From Dyella dinghuensis (GTDB lineage: Bacteria > Pseudomonadota > Gammaproteobacteria > Xanthomonadales > Rhodanobacteraceae): 64,000 bases of DNA. The notes below the pieces were generated by a model. That model searched no databases. It was not told the origin of the DNA and was given only the letters and a program-made list of their open reading frames with translations. The translations under genes were made by a program, and so were the position numbers. Of the stretch, positions 9,848 through 18,828 are shown piece after piece. The stretch spans positions 186,001-250,000 of the forward strand of contig NZ_RYZR01000007.1 in assembly GCF_003977615.1 (NCBI RefSeq). Reading direction: 5' to 3'. Position 1 is the stretch's first letter. Each line of letters opens with the position of its first letter.

Positions 9848-10726
9848 ATGAGCGTTCTCGTTAATAAAAACACCAAGGTGATCGTGCAGGGCTTCACCGG
9901 CCAGCAGGGCACCTTTCACGCCGAACAGGCGATCGACTACGGCACCAAGGTGGTCGGCGGCGTAACCCCGGGCAAGGGCGGTACCGAGCACATCGGTCTG
10001 CCGGTCTTCAACAGCGTGGCCGAAGCGGTCGACGAAACCGGCGCCGATGCGTCGGTGATCTTCGTGCCGCCGCCGTTCGCGGCGGATTCGATCATGGAAG
10101 CGATCGACGCCGGCGTGCGCGTTATCGTCACCATCACCGAAGGCATCCCGGTGCTGGACATGCTGCGCGTGAAGAACGTGCTGGCGCAGCATCCGGAAAC
10201 CGTGCTGATCGGACCGAACTGCCCCGGCATCATCACCCCGGGCGAATGCAAGATCGGCATCATGCCGGGCCACATCCACAAGCCGGGCAAGGTCGGCATC
10301 GTCTCGCGCTCCGGCACGCTGACGTATGAAGCCGTGTTCCAGACCACCAACGAAGGCCTGGGCCAGTCCACCTGTATCGGTATCGGTGGCGACCCGATCA
10401 ACGGCCTGAGCTTCATCGACTGCCTGAAGCTGTTCCAGGACGATCCGCAGACCGAAGGCATCATCATGGTCGGCGAAATCGGCGGCAGCGCAGAAGAAGA
10501 AGCCGCTGAGTTCATTGGCGAATACGTCAAGAAGCCGGTGGTGTCCTTCATCGCAGGCGCGTCGGCTCCGGCCGGCAAGCGCATGGGCCATGCCGGCGCC
10601 ATCATCTCCGGTGGCAAGGGCACGGCGGCTGCCAAGTTCGCGGCGCTGGAAAAGGCTGGCGTGACGACGGTGAAGTCGCCTGCCGACCTGGGCAAGACGC
10701 TGGCTGGGTTGTTGAAGAAGAAGTAA
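9848..10726 (+). CDS. sucD: Succinyl-CoA synthetase alpha subunit
   Basis: This 292-residue protein has the CoA-binding Rossmann domain ([12 protein letters not shown]), [10 protein letters not shown], and the phospho-histidine region [18 protein letters not shown] with the active-site His in GHAGAI. It forms the phosphorylated-histidine subunit of succinyl-CoA synthetase with SucC. GAGGAGC sits before the ATG. A strong terminator follows, so the operon ends here. Confidence 0.98.
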   Translation: MSVLVNKNTKVIVQGFTGQQGTFHAEQAIDYGTKVVGGVTPGKGGTEHIGLPVFNSVAEAVDETGADASVIFVPPPFAADSIMEAIDAGVRVIVTITEGIPVLDMLRVKNVLAQHPETVLIGPNCPGIITPGECKIGIMPGHIHKPGKVGIVSRSGTLTYEAVFQTTNEGLGQSTCIGIGGDPINGLSFIDCLKLFQDDPQTEGIIMVGEIGGSAEEEAAEFIGEYVKKPVVSFIAGASAPAGKRMGHAGAIISGGKGTAAAKFAALEKAGVTTVKSPADLGKTLAGLLKKK

Positions 10727-10750
10727 TCCTTGTCGCTTCGGCGATAGTCA

Positions 10751-10779
10751 AAGGGCCGCGGAAACGCGGCCCTTTTTTT
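10751..10779 (+). terminator. Rho-independent terminator of sucCD
   Basis: A perfect 10-bp stem, AAGGGCCGCG and CGCGGCCCTT, closes a GAAA tetraloop (10761-10764) and runs directly into seven T residues. It lies 24 bases after the sucD stop. Confidence 0.95.
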
Positions 10780-10790
10780 GGCTTTTTTTG

Positions 10791-10886
10791 CCGTCATTCC
10801 AGCGGAGGCTGGAATCCAGTGCCTTTGCTTTTTGGCACTTTTCGAGGCCTGAAGTCACTGGATTCCAGCTTTCGCTGGAATGACGG
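10791..10886. repeat. REP-like inverted pair (GTCATTCCAGC family)
   Basis: Two 31-nt units in opposite orientation (10791-10821 and 10856-10886) share CCGTCATTCCAGC and GCTGGAATCCAGTG, each with an internal small palindrome (CCAGC..GCTGG). They form one long imperfect hairpin with a 34-nt loop. This matches a well-known class of dispersed extragenic repeats in proteobacteria. It sits between the sucCD terminator and the next transcription unit. Confidence 0.85.
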
Positions 10887-11002
10887 GCAAAAGCGAAAAG
10901 GGCCGCCTTCCTGAAACACGACAGACAAACAAAGTAAATCGACAACGGACGGCTTTCGTGTCAGCGTAATGCTCTACGCATGACGCATTGGGGGATGCTC
11001 GC

Positions 11003-11983
11003 ATGACCGCTGAGTCACGTCCGCCGTATATCTACGCACCCGGCTCGCCGCTGATGCACCCGACGCTTGCGCTGGATCAGGCGCGTCTCTACGGCTTCTG
11101 GGTTCCCGGAGATCTCGAAAAACTTCAGGCGAGTGTGGACCGCACACTTAACGCATGCAGCCGCGGAGAAATTCACTTCACCGTGCTCACGCATTACGTG
11201 CTGTTGAGCTTTGCCGAAATCACGCATGCGCACAGCGATTACCCGACCGATGTCGTCAAAGGCTGGGGCAAGGAAATCGACATCGTCGCCTGGGTGATGA
11301 TTGGCGGCACGAAGCCCGGCGACGTCTTTCCAACGTTCTACGCGTATCCATTGCATATCTGGATCGACGATTGCATGGCGCTCATCAACGGGCGCGAGTT
11401 GTACGGTTATCCGAAATACGAATGTGCTTATGCCATGCCGGGACCCGATCAGCCGCCATCGACATTCCGCCTCGCGGCAAAAGGCTTCCAGCCGTATTCG
11501 ATGGAAACGAAATTGGCGATCCATCCGCTGGTCGATCTGAATGCAACAGCGGGTGTGACGGATGAACCGTCCAAAGATGTGCTTGAGTGGCGCGAGGGTC
11601 TGATTTCATGCATGCATGAAACACCGGGTTTCTGGGACACGCATCCGGCGTGGCGAAAAAAATTCGACGAATGGTTCGATTTTTTTCCTGGCGTCGATCA
11701 GATTTTTCTCAAGCAATTTCCTGATGGCAGCGGTCATCGCGCCGTGTATCAGGCGATCGTGGTGGCCTCGGCGAAGGTCAAGGAAATTCGCAAACTGTCG
11801 CTGTTGGCCGGCCGCTACGATCTGACGCTGCATCCCTTCGAAAGTTTTCCGCTCAATCACACCTTGGGTTGGGCCATCGGCGAACAGCAGGCGCATTGCG
11901 GGTTCTACCTCGAATTCGACTTCGAGGTGAAGGAAGGCATTGAACTCGTCGATAACTCCAAACTGGATCAGGAGCACTCGTAA
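11003..11983 (+). CDS. Acetoacetate-decarboxylase-superfamily protein
   Basis: This 326-residue protein resembles the acetoacetate decarboxylase fold; the family motif is clear in NGRELYGYPKY, where Lys138 is in the position of the Schiff-base lysine. The second lysine of the classical pair is replaced by Tyr139, so substrate or chemistry may differ. The ATG at 11003 is preceded by GGGGGAT; a TTG at 10988 is possible but overlaps that ribosome site. The stop overlaps the start of the FAD protein (TAATG), so the two are translationally coupled and probably act on one pathway. The substrate is unknown. Confidence 0.75.
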   Translation: MTAESRPPYIYAPGSPLMHPTLALDQARLYGFWVPGDLEKLQASVDRTLNACSRGEIHFTVLTHYVLLSFAEITHAHSDYPTDVVKGWGKEIDIVAWVMIGGTKPGDVFPTFYAYPLHIWIDDCMALINGRELYGYPKYECAYAMPGPDQPPSTFRLAAKGFQPYSMETKLAIHPLVDLNATAGVTDEPSKDVLEWREGLISCMHETPGFWDTHPAWRKKFDEWFDFFPGVDQIFLKQFPDGSGHRAVYQAIVVASAKVKEIRKLSLLAGRYDLTLHPFESFPLNHTLGWAIGEQQAHCGFYLEFDFEVKEGIELVDNSKLDQEHS

Positions 11984-14166
11984 TGGCGACACAACCTCAA
12001 CGCATCGCCATTCTAGGTGGCGGTGTCGGAGCCATGACGGCAGCGTTCTGGTTGACGAGCAGCGAGAACTGGCAAGAGAACTATCAGATCGACGTGTATC
12101 AAATGGGTTGGCGTCTTGGCGGCAAGGGCGCTAGTGGCCGCAATGCCGAGATCGCGCAGCGCATCGAAGAGCATGGGCTGCACATCTGGTTCGGCTTTTA
12201 CGACAACGCTTTCAATTTGATGCAGCAGGCGTATAGCGAACTCGGCCGTCCGCCTGGCAGTCCGTTGGCGACGTGGACAGACGCGTTCAAGCCGCAACAC
12301 TACGTTTGCCTGTCCGAATTGATCGAAAGCACCTGGCGCGTGTGGCCGATCGAAACACCGGAGCTGCCCGGTACGCCCGGCACGCCGCGCGACCCGCAAA
12401 CGCTCGAGGCCATCATCGCGAAATTGCTGGATTGGCAGCGTTCGTGGTTCGAGTCCTGGGCGGTCGCGTACTTCGAACATCACGGGCGGCCGTTTCGGAT
12501 GGGGGAGCACAGCGAAAGCCGCTTGCACGATCTCGTGACGGCTGCGCGCGCAGGGTTGAAAGCGTATGAAGACGTGGGCGATCCGATCGTCGTCGCGCGC
12601 AAAGCGCGAGATCTGGCCCGACAGGCCGCGCAATCCCCCACGCCGATCGATGCCAAAGACTCGGTGTGGCCCGATGTGCTGAAGCTGCTGCAAGAGCTGC
12701 AGCGTGCGTTGCACGATGTCGGTCAACTCTTCGGCAATCCCGACACGTGGTCCGACGATTGGCGTCGTTTGTATCTTGCCATCGACCTGTCATTGGCCGT
12801 TGGCATCGGCATGATCACTGATGATGTCGTCGGTAAAGGTTTCGAGGCGATCAACCATATCGATTTCCGCGCATGGCTGACACGCAATGGTGCGCAGCCA
12901 GTGAGCGTTGACGGTGCACCTGTGCGCGGTTTCTACGATCTGGTGTTCGCCTACGAGAATGGCGATCCGGATAAGCCGAACATTGAAGCGGGGACGATGT
13001 TGCGCGGCATGCTCAAGGTCGGCCTCGGGTATCGCGGCGCGCTGATGTACAAGATGCAGGCCGGCATGGGTGACGTTGTTTTTGCGCCGATCTACGAAGT
13101 GCTCAAGCGCCGCGGCGTACGCTTTCATTACTTTCATAAGCTTTGCGAGTTGCGTGCGGATGCAAGCAACTCGCACGTTGCCGAAATCGACATCGAGCAG
13201 CAGGTAAGCTTGATCGGCGACGACTACGACCCGCTGGTGAACGTCAACGGTTTGCCATGCTGGCCGTCGGAGCCGCTTTACGATCAGATCGATCAAAAGC
13301 AAGCGGCGTGGCTGCGAACGAACGACATCAACCTGGAGAGTCATTGGTCCCGCTGGCCGGATATCTATCGGCAAGCGACGGGCTCTTCGTTGCTGCGCAA
13401 GACATTGCGTGTCGGCGTCGACTTCGATCAGGTCGTGTTCGGTTTGTCCGTGGCAAGTCTCGCGCACGTCGCGCAGCCGCTGTTGGCCATCAGCAAACCG
13501 TTGCAACAATGCAGCGAAAAAATCGCTGCGGTAGCGACGCAGGCGTATCAGGTTTGGATGAACAAGGATCTCCAGGGCATCGGCTGGAATTACCCAGGCG
13601 ATCATGGCGAAGAGCCCGTGCTTTCGGGCTTCACCGAGCCGTTCGATACCTGGGCTTCGATGGACCAGCTGTTGTGCCGCGAGACATGGCCGTCGGGCAA
13701 TGAGCCGAAGAATATTGGCTACTTCTGCAATGCGTTGGCGCTTGATGCTTATCCGCCTAGCGACAATTACGGATTTCCCAAGCAATGCGCCGACGCCGTC
13801 AAGGCAACTGCGATTCATCAATTGCAGACACAAGTCGGCGCCTTGTGGACGCGTGTGGGTGAAAAGGATTTTCCGTGGGATTGGCTGGTGGACCCGGCGA
13901 ATGGTTCCGGCGTCGCACGTTTCGACAGCCAGTTCTGGCGCGCGAACGTCGATCCGTCCGAACGCTACGTGTTGTCGCTGGTCGACACCAGCATCTATCG
14001 CTTGCACGCCGATCAATCCGGCTTCTCGAATCTTTTTCTCGCGGGCGACTGGTTGAAGACAGGCCTGGATGCAGGTTGCGTGGAAGGCGCCGTGATGGGT
14101 GGCATGCAGGCGAGCAGGGCGATCTGCGGCGTGCCGCTAACCATCCGTGGCGAACGCGGCTGGTAG
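11983..14166 (+). CDS. Large FAD-dependent amine-oxidase/phytoene-desaturase-like protein
   Basis: This 727-residue protein opens with a dinucleotide-binding motif (AILGGGVGAMTAAFWL) followed by QMGWRLGGKGASGRN and EEHGLHIWFGFYDN, as in carotenoid/squalene-type FAD oxidoreductases. Its C-terminus has the matching FAD-contact segment FLAGDWLKTGLDAGCVEGAV. A long middle insertion (about 110-350) makes it larger than typical desaturases. No signal peptide is visible. It overlaps the preceding decarboxylase-like gene by one base. I recognise the fold family, not the substrate; redox chemistry on a hydrophobic or polyketide-like molecule is only a guess. Confidence 0.8.
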   Translation: MATQPQRIAILGGGVGAMTAAFWLTSSENWQENYQIDVYQMGWRLGGKGASGRNAEIAQRIEEHGLHIWFGFYDNAFNLMQQAYSELGRPPGSPLATWTDAFKPQHYVCLSELIESTWRVWPIETPELPGTPGTPRDPQTLEAIIAKLLDWQRSWFESWAVAYFEHHGRPFRMGEHSESRLHDLVTAARAGLKAYEDVGDPIVVARKARDLARQAAQSPTPIDAKDSVWPDVLKLLQELQRALHDVGQLFGNPDTWSDDWRRLYLAIDLSLAVGIGMITDDVVGKGFEAINHIDFRAWLTRNGAQPVSVDGAPVRGFYDLVFAYENGDPDKPNIEAGTMLRGMLKVGLGYRGALMYKMQAGMGDVVFAPIYEVLKRRGVRFHYFHKLCELRADASNSHVAEIDIEQQVSLIGDDYDPLVNVNGLPCWPSEPLYDQIDQKQAAWLRTNDINLESHWSRWPDIYRQATGSSLLRKTLRVGVDFDQVVFGLSVASLAHVAQPLLAISKPLQQCSEKIAAVATQAYQVWMNKDLQGIGWNYPGDHGEEPVLSGFTEPFDTWASMDQLLCRETWPSGNEPKNIGYFCNALALDAYPPSDNYGFPKQCADAVKATAIHQLQTQVGALWTRVGEKDFPWDWLVDPANGSGVARFDSQFWRANVDPSERYVLSLVDTSIYRLHADQSGFSNLFLAGDWLKTGLDAGCVEGAVMGGMQASRAICGVPLTIRGERGW

Positions 14167-14181
14167 CGACAAAAGATAAGA

Positions 14182-16002
14182 CTAGTCGCCGCGCAACACG
14201 GTGACGGTTTGATCGGCAGGATGCGGGTCGGACACGCGTTGGGTGCGGCGCCGCGATTTGTGTGCGTACATGGCGCGGTCCGCTTCGCGCACGAGTTCGG
14301 CGAAGTCGGCATTGCTGAAACGCCGTTGATTGGCCGGTGCACTGCAAATGCCGTAGCTGATGCCGGCGTCAGGGAAATCGCTGCCACGCAGTCGCCGGTC
14401 GAGTTCTGCAAGCGCTTTTTCCAGGCGCTCCTGCGTGTGTTCGTCGCCGTAAGCGATGATCGCGAATTCGTCGCCGCCCAACCGGAAGGCGCGAATCAGA
14501 TCGCCAAGTCGTGCCAGTCCTTCGCCCACGGCGCTCAATAGATCGTCGCCGCGCTCGTGTCCCTGGCTGTCGTTGACGAGCTTCAAGCCGTCCAGATCGA
14601 TCATCGCGATCAACCATGTGCCCGCGGCGGGATCGACATTTTCGCGGCGCGTGATTTCTTCGATCATCACGTTGAAGGCCAAACGATTGCCGAGTCCGGT
14701 TAACGCATCGATCGACGCCTTCGCCACCGCTTCCTGCATGCCGCGCCGGAAGCGCTCGCGACCGTCCTCCACCAGCTTCACGTGATCGGCCAATGCAAAC
14801 GCCAGCAGCATCGCTTCGCAGCTATTGCCCATCAGCGTCATCAAGTCCGCGTTATCCACGATGCTGGGAATCAAACCGAAGTTGACCGGAAGAATGATCG
14901 AGCCGGGAATCAGCACGGCCATGTATGCCAGTGTGAAGAACCGCGCGCGACGTACTCCGCGCCACAACGACCAGATGCCCATGCTGGCCGAGAACAGCAC
15001 GACAGTGGAAACCAGGAACGTGGCGATCAGGAACGCCAGCGACGGGAAAATCAGCGAGATCGGCAACGCGATGATCGACGCGATGACAATGGCGTAACCC
15101 AGTCGCGCCATGCGCGGCGAATGCCGCCACAGTTCGAGAAAGCGAATCGTGAAGCGAACATGCACGACCGGCAGCAAAATAAACCACTGCGTGAAGTTGA
15201 CCGGGTCCGTGTTGATGCCCAGCCAGCCTTGCGGCACGCCGAAGAAGAATCCCCAACCGAGCACCAGGATCAGCGCCTGGCACCCATAGAGCGTGTAACT
15301 GCGATCCCTGATCCACAGCCCCACGAACATGATGAAAACGCCCAGCCCAAACAGCACGCCGAGCGAGCCAAGCATCAGTGCGGACTCGTTCGTGCGGCGT
15401 TTGTGGTACTCCGCGCGCGTTTGCACATCGATACGCGGTATCGCCGTGTAGAACTTCGAACTTACCTCGATGACCACGGCGTAGTGATGCCCTGGCGATA
15501 GCGACACGGCGGCGGTGCCGCGCGGCATGTCGTTCGTGGCGGTGGCTGCACCGGATTCAAATTGCCGGACAAGGCCATCATCGCCCAGTACAAGAATTCG
15601 CGCATTTTCGTAATACGTATTGTCGAACGTCACCACCCAGTCATTGCCTGGCTGATCGGGCGTGAACTGCGAAACCAACCAGAAATCGCCGCCAAGCATG
15701 TTCACCCGTGTTACCGGCGTGCGCTGGGCCGTCCACGATGCGACGTCGGCATAGTTGCCTGGCGCGCGTTCACCAGGCATCGCTTTGTATGTCGTAACAG
15801 CCGGCTCCTCGCACCTTGGGCCAAACAAGGGGTAGGGGTCGTTTGCCCAAGACGTTGGGCACGCAAGTACGGTGAGGAAAAAAAAGGCCAAAACCATCCA
15901 CCCGCGGCCCAATGACCGCGGCGACGCGGGTACTTTCGCGTGCGAGCGATAACGCAAATCAGCCCCTTTCCCCGTCTGCGTCTGGGGATGGTACACCGGC
16001 AT
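14182..16002 (-). CDS. 7TMR-DISM membrane diguanylate cyclase
   Basis: From the ATG at 16002 the protein has 606 residues: a cytoplasmic lead, a signal-anchor helix (about 36-50), an extracytoplasmic beta domain (about 55-200), seven hydrophobic helices (about 205-405) and a C-terminal GGDEF domain with DALTGLGNR and an intact GGDEF at 509-513. This is the 7TMR-DISM arrangement, where an outside signal controls c-di-GMP synthesis. The RxxD inhibitory site expected just before GGDEF is not present at the usual spacing. An in-frame upstream start at 16083 is less likely. The gene is convergent with the FAD protein gene. Confidence 0.88.
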   Translation of the reverse strand: MPVYHPQTQTGKGADLRYRSHAKVPASPRSLGRGWMVLAFFFLTVLACPTSWANDPYPLFGPRCEEPAVTTYKAMPGERAPGNYADVASWTAQRTPVTRVNMLGGDFWLVSQFTPDQPGNDWVVTFDNTYYENARILVLGDDGLVRQFESGAATATNDMPRGTAAVSLSPGHHYAVVIEVSSKFYTAIPRIDVQTRAEYHKRRTNESALMLGSLGVLFGLGVFIMFVGLWIRDRSYTLYGCQALILVLGWGFFFGVPQGWLGINTDPVNFTQWFILLPVVHVRFTIRFLELWRHSPRMARLGYAIVIASIIALPISLIFPSLAFLIATFLVSTVVLFSASMGIWSLWRGVRRARFFTLAYMAVLIPGSIILPVNFGLIPSIVDNADLMTLMGNSCEAMLLAFALADHVKLVEDGRERFRRGMQEAVAKASIDALTGLGNRLAFNVMIEEITRRENVDPAAGTWLIAMIDLDGLKLVNDSQGHERGDDLLSAVGEGLARLGDLIRAFRLGGDEFAIIAYGDEHTQERLEKALAELDRRLRGSDFPDAGISYGICSAPANQRRFSNADFAELVREADRAMYAHKSRRRTQRVSDPHPADQTVTVLRGD

Positions 16003-16179
16003 TATGGCGGCTGCGTAATAAATCAGGGGCCGCCCGGTCCTGCCAAAAGGCCATGACTTTCGACAGGCAGGGCATACCTGCACACGCCGAAAACCCTCTC
16101 TTCGAGGTCGGTTGCCACCCCTTGTTCCGGACCTCTTCCACTACCATTTAGCACCGGACGAACATGGATACGTAGAAAG

Positions 16180-17820
16180 ATGGCTGCCCTTCGCCTGGCC
16201 TTGGCTCAATTCGATTTTCCGGTCGGCGCCGTCGCCGCCAACGCCGCCAAAGTGCGAGACCTCATGGCTCAGGCACGCGCCGGCCATGCCTCGTTGGCGG
16301 TCTTTCCCGAACTGACTATCAGCGGATATCCCCCCGAAGATTTGTTGTTGCGGCCGAGTTTTCTGGCCGCTTGCCAGGATGCGGTAAACGATCTGGCGCG
16401 TGACACGAACGGTCTGAAAGCGATCGTAGGTTTTCCGCACAGTCAGGGCGAGGTATTCAACGCCGCCGCATTCCTGAGCGATGGCGAAGTGATGCAGATC
16501 ACGCACAAGCAGGCATTGCCCAACTACGGCGTGTTTGACGACAAACGTTACTTTCGTCCGGGCCGTACCACTGCCGTGGCGGTGGTCGATGGCGTGCGCG
16601 TGGGTTATCTCATTTGCGAAGACATCTGGCAGGCCGAGCCGGCTGCGAAAGCGGCCGATGCCGGTGCCGAACTCATCGTAGTGATCAATGCATCGCCCTG
16701 GGACGATGCCAAGCAAACCGTACGCGAAGACATCCTCATTCAGCGTGCCAAGGAAACCGGATGCGCCATGGTGTATCTCAACCTGGTTGGCGGTCAGGAT
16801 GAAGTGGTGTACGACGGTGCATCGTTGCTCGTGAATGCGGACGGTCGCGTTGCCGGTCGCGCGCCCGCGTTTGTCGATGCCTTGCTCTGGGCCGATTTCG
16901 ATCCATCGGATCGCACCTTGCATCCACGCGACTGGCCCACCGCGAAAGACACCTCGCGCGAAGCCACGCTTTACTCGGCACTCGTGCGTGGCGTTCGTGA
17001 CTACATCGACAAGAACGGATTTGGCGGCGTGTTGCTGGGTCTTTCCGGTGGTATCGACTCAGGCCTTACGCTTGCGTTGGCCGTCGATGCACTCGGCCCC
17101 GAGCGCGTAACCGCCGTAATGATGCCGATGCGCTACACCTCGCAGCTTTCGCTCGATGGTGCGCGTGAGCAGGCCGAGCGGCTTGGCGTGGACTATCACG
17201 TCATCAGCATCGAGCCGACGTACGAATCGTTCATGACGGCGCTGTCGCCGCTGTTCGGCGGCAAGAAGCCCGATACAACCGAAGAAAACCTGCAATCGCG
17301 CACACGCGGCGTGATGTTGATGGCCTTGTCGAACAAGCATGGCCGCCTCTTGCTCGCCACTGGCAACAAGAGCGAGATGGCCGTCGGTTACGCCACGCTA
17401 TACGGCGATATGTGCGGCGCCTACGCGCCACTCAAGGATGTGTACAAGACCGAGGTCTATCGTCTTTCCCGCTGGCGCAACGATGCGGAGCGGCGCGAAA
17501 GCGGCGATATGACGGCGTGGGCGATTCCTCCAGCCGTGATCGAACGACCGCCGTCGGCGGAGTTGCGCGACAACCAGACCGATCAGGATTCGCTGCCGCC
17601 CTACGACGAGCTCGATGCGATCCTCGCGCGCTTTATCGAAGACGAGCAATCGCAGGCGGAAATCATCGCCGCCGGTTACGACGAAAATACCGTGCACCGT
17701 GTGGTTCGCCTGGTGCTGGTCAACGAATTCAAACGCCGCCAGTCGGCGCCGGGTCCCCGCGTGACGACACGCGCGTTTGGTCGCGAGCGCCGCTATCCGA
17801 TCACGTCCGGTTGGAAGTAG
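16180..17820 (+). CDS. nadE: Glutamine-dependent NAD+ synthetase
   Basis: This 546-residue two-domain enzyme has an N-terminal nitrilase-type glutaminase with the Glu44-Lys110-Cys147 triad (FPEL, THKQALPNYG, LICEDIW) and a C-terminal NAD synthetase with the PP-loop SGGIDS (289-294). It amidates nicotinate adenine dinucleotide to NAD+ using ammonia channelled from glutamine. The ribosome site is weak (AGAAAG). A terminator follows 27 bases after the stop. Confidence 0.96.
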   Translation: MAALRLALAQFDFPVGAVAANAAKVRDLMAQARAGHASLAVFPELTISGYPPEDLLLRPSFLAACQDAVNDLARDTNGLKAIVGFPHSQGEVFNAAAFLSDGEVMQITHKQALPNYGVFDDKRYFRPGRTTAVAVVDGVRVGYLICEDIWQAEPAAKAADAGAELIVVINASPWDDAKQTVREDILIQRAKETGCAMVYLNLVGGQDEVVYDGASLLVNADGRVAGRAPAFVDALLWADFDPSDRTLHPRDWPTAKDTSREATLYSALVRGVRDYIDKNGFGGVLLGLSGGIDSGLTLALAVDALGPERVTAVMMPMRYTSQLSLDGAREQAERLGVDYHVISIEPTYESFMTALSPLFGGKKPDTTEENLQSRTRGVMLMALSNKHGRLLLATGNKSEMAVGYATLYGDMCGAYAPLKDVYKTEVYRLSRWRNDAERRESGDMTAWAIPPAVIERPPSAELRDNQTDQDSLPPYDELDAILARFIEDEQSQAEIIAAGYDENTVHRVVRLVLVNEFKRRQSAPGPRVTTRAFGRERRYPITSGWK

Positions 17821-17846
17821 TCCGCTATCTTTCAAACAGCCAAGAA

Positions 17847-17880
17847 AAAAGCCGGTGGCCTGAGGCACACCGGCTTTCTT
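17847..17880. terminator. Bidirectional terminator between nadE and bamD
   Basis: The 10-bp stem AAAGCCGGTG/CACCGGCTTT has a 10-nt loop (17858-17867), with A-rich sequence on the left and T-rich sequence on the right. It can therefore stop transcription from both convergent genes. Confidence 0.85.
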
Positions 17881-17903
17881 TTGTCTTGGTGATGATCTGA
17901 CGC

Positions 17904-18764
17904 TTAGTAGTGACCCGAGAACGGAATCATGCGGCGCAGAATCGACGGACGATGCGGCCAGTTCGGATCTTTCAGATACGGATGGTTCGGATAGTTCAGT
18001 GCAAGCACCTGACGCGTCTGCTCGGCCAGATCCTTCTGTCCCAGCGCCAGATAGCTGCGCGTCATGATGGCCAGCGCGTCGCCGGCTTCTGGCGCTTCCT
18101 GATAGTGCTCGATCACGTACTGGGCACGGTCGGCGGCAGCGACGTAGGCCTTGTTGCGAAGATAGAAATCGGCCACGTTGATTTCGAACTGCGCCAGGAT
18201 GTTGCGCAGGTAGATCATGCGCTGACGTGCATCGGCGGCGTAGGCGCTATCCGGGAAGCGGCGGCTCAGTTCCGAGAAATCGTCGAACGACTTCAGGTTG
18301 TAGCCCTGATCGCGGCGCGACTGCGCACCGGTGCGCTCGCCGGCGAATGCACGCTCGACAACGCCCGTCGTGCGATCGAAATTGATCAGACCGCGCAAGT
18401 AATAGGCATAATCCACATGAGGGCTGAGCGGATTGGTCTTGATGAAGCGGTTGATCGTGGAATACGCATCATCCGGCTTGTTGTTCTTGTATTGCGCGTA
18501 AGCCAGTTCCAACTGGGCCTGCTGATTGAACGGGCCAGATGGGAAGCGGGCGATCAAGCGCTGATATGCTTTCTCAGCCGCCGAATAATCGGAATGCATC
18601 AGATCGGTGTGTGCCTTGGCGTAAAGCTGAGGCAGCGGCAACGTGTCGAGCGGATCCCCTTTGCGGTGGAACCACGAGCAGGCGCTCATCGTCATCGCCA
18701 GGACGAGCACGATAAGTACTTTCAAAACAGGCGTCGAGATGACCGGCAGCTTGGTTACGCGCAT
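17904..18764 (-). CDS. bamD: Outer-membrane assembly lipoprotein BamD
   Basis: This 286-residue lipoprotein has a signal peptide with lipobox MSAC, giving Cys29 as the lipidated residue. It continues with tetratricopeptide-like helices typical of BamD/ComL (DYSAAEKAYQRLIARFPSGPF, then AYAQYKNNKPDDA and NPLSPHVDYAYYLRGL). BamD is an essential part of the BAM complex that inserts beta-barrel proteins. The ATG at 18764 gives a clean signal peptide; upstream in-frame starts would add about 33 unlikely residues. It is divergent from rluD, with the twin-hairpin element between them. Confidence 0.95.
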   Translation of the reverse strand: MRVTKLPVISTPVLKVLIVLVLAMTMSACSWFHRKGDPLDTLPLPQLYAKAHTDLMHSDYSAAEKAYQRLIARFPSGPFNQQAQLELAYAQYKNNKPDDAYSTINRFIKTNPLSPHVDYAYYLRGLINFDRTTGVVERAFAGERTGAQSRRDQGYNLKSFDDFSELSRRFPDSAYAADARQRMIYLRNILAQFEINVADFYLRNKAYVAAADRAQYVIEHYQEAPEAGDALAIMTRSYLALGQKDLAEQTRQVLALNYPNHPYLKDPNWPHRPSILRRMIPFSGHY

Positions 18765-18828
18765 GAGTAAGGGGTTCAGATGATTGAGCAAAAAGGGATG
18801 ATAGCCGAAACCGGCCTCCAGCCGGGGA

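Noticed and set aside
10748-10945. Small minus-strand ORF across the REP pair
   Set aside because: Its peptide contains HSSESWNP and LDSSLRWND, the translation typical of this repeat in many genomes, so it is repeat-derived and not a gene.
12790-14016. Open frame of 408 codons opposite the FAD protein gene
   Set aside because: The plus-strand protein has clear FAD motifs at both ends; the opposite frame has none.
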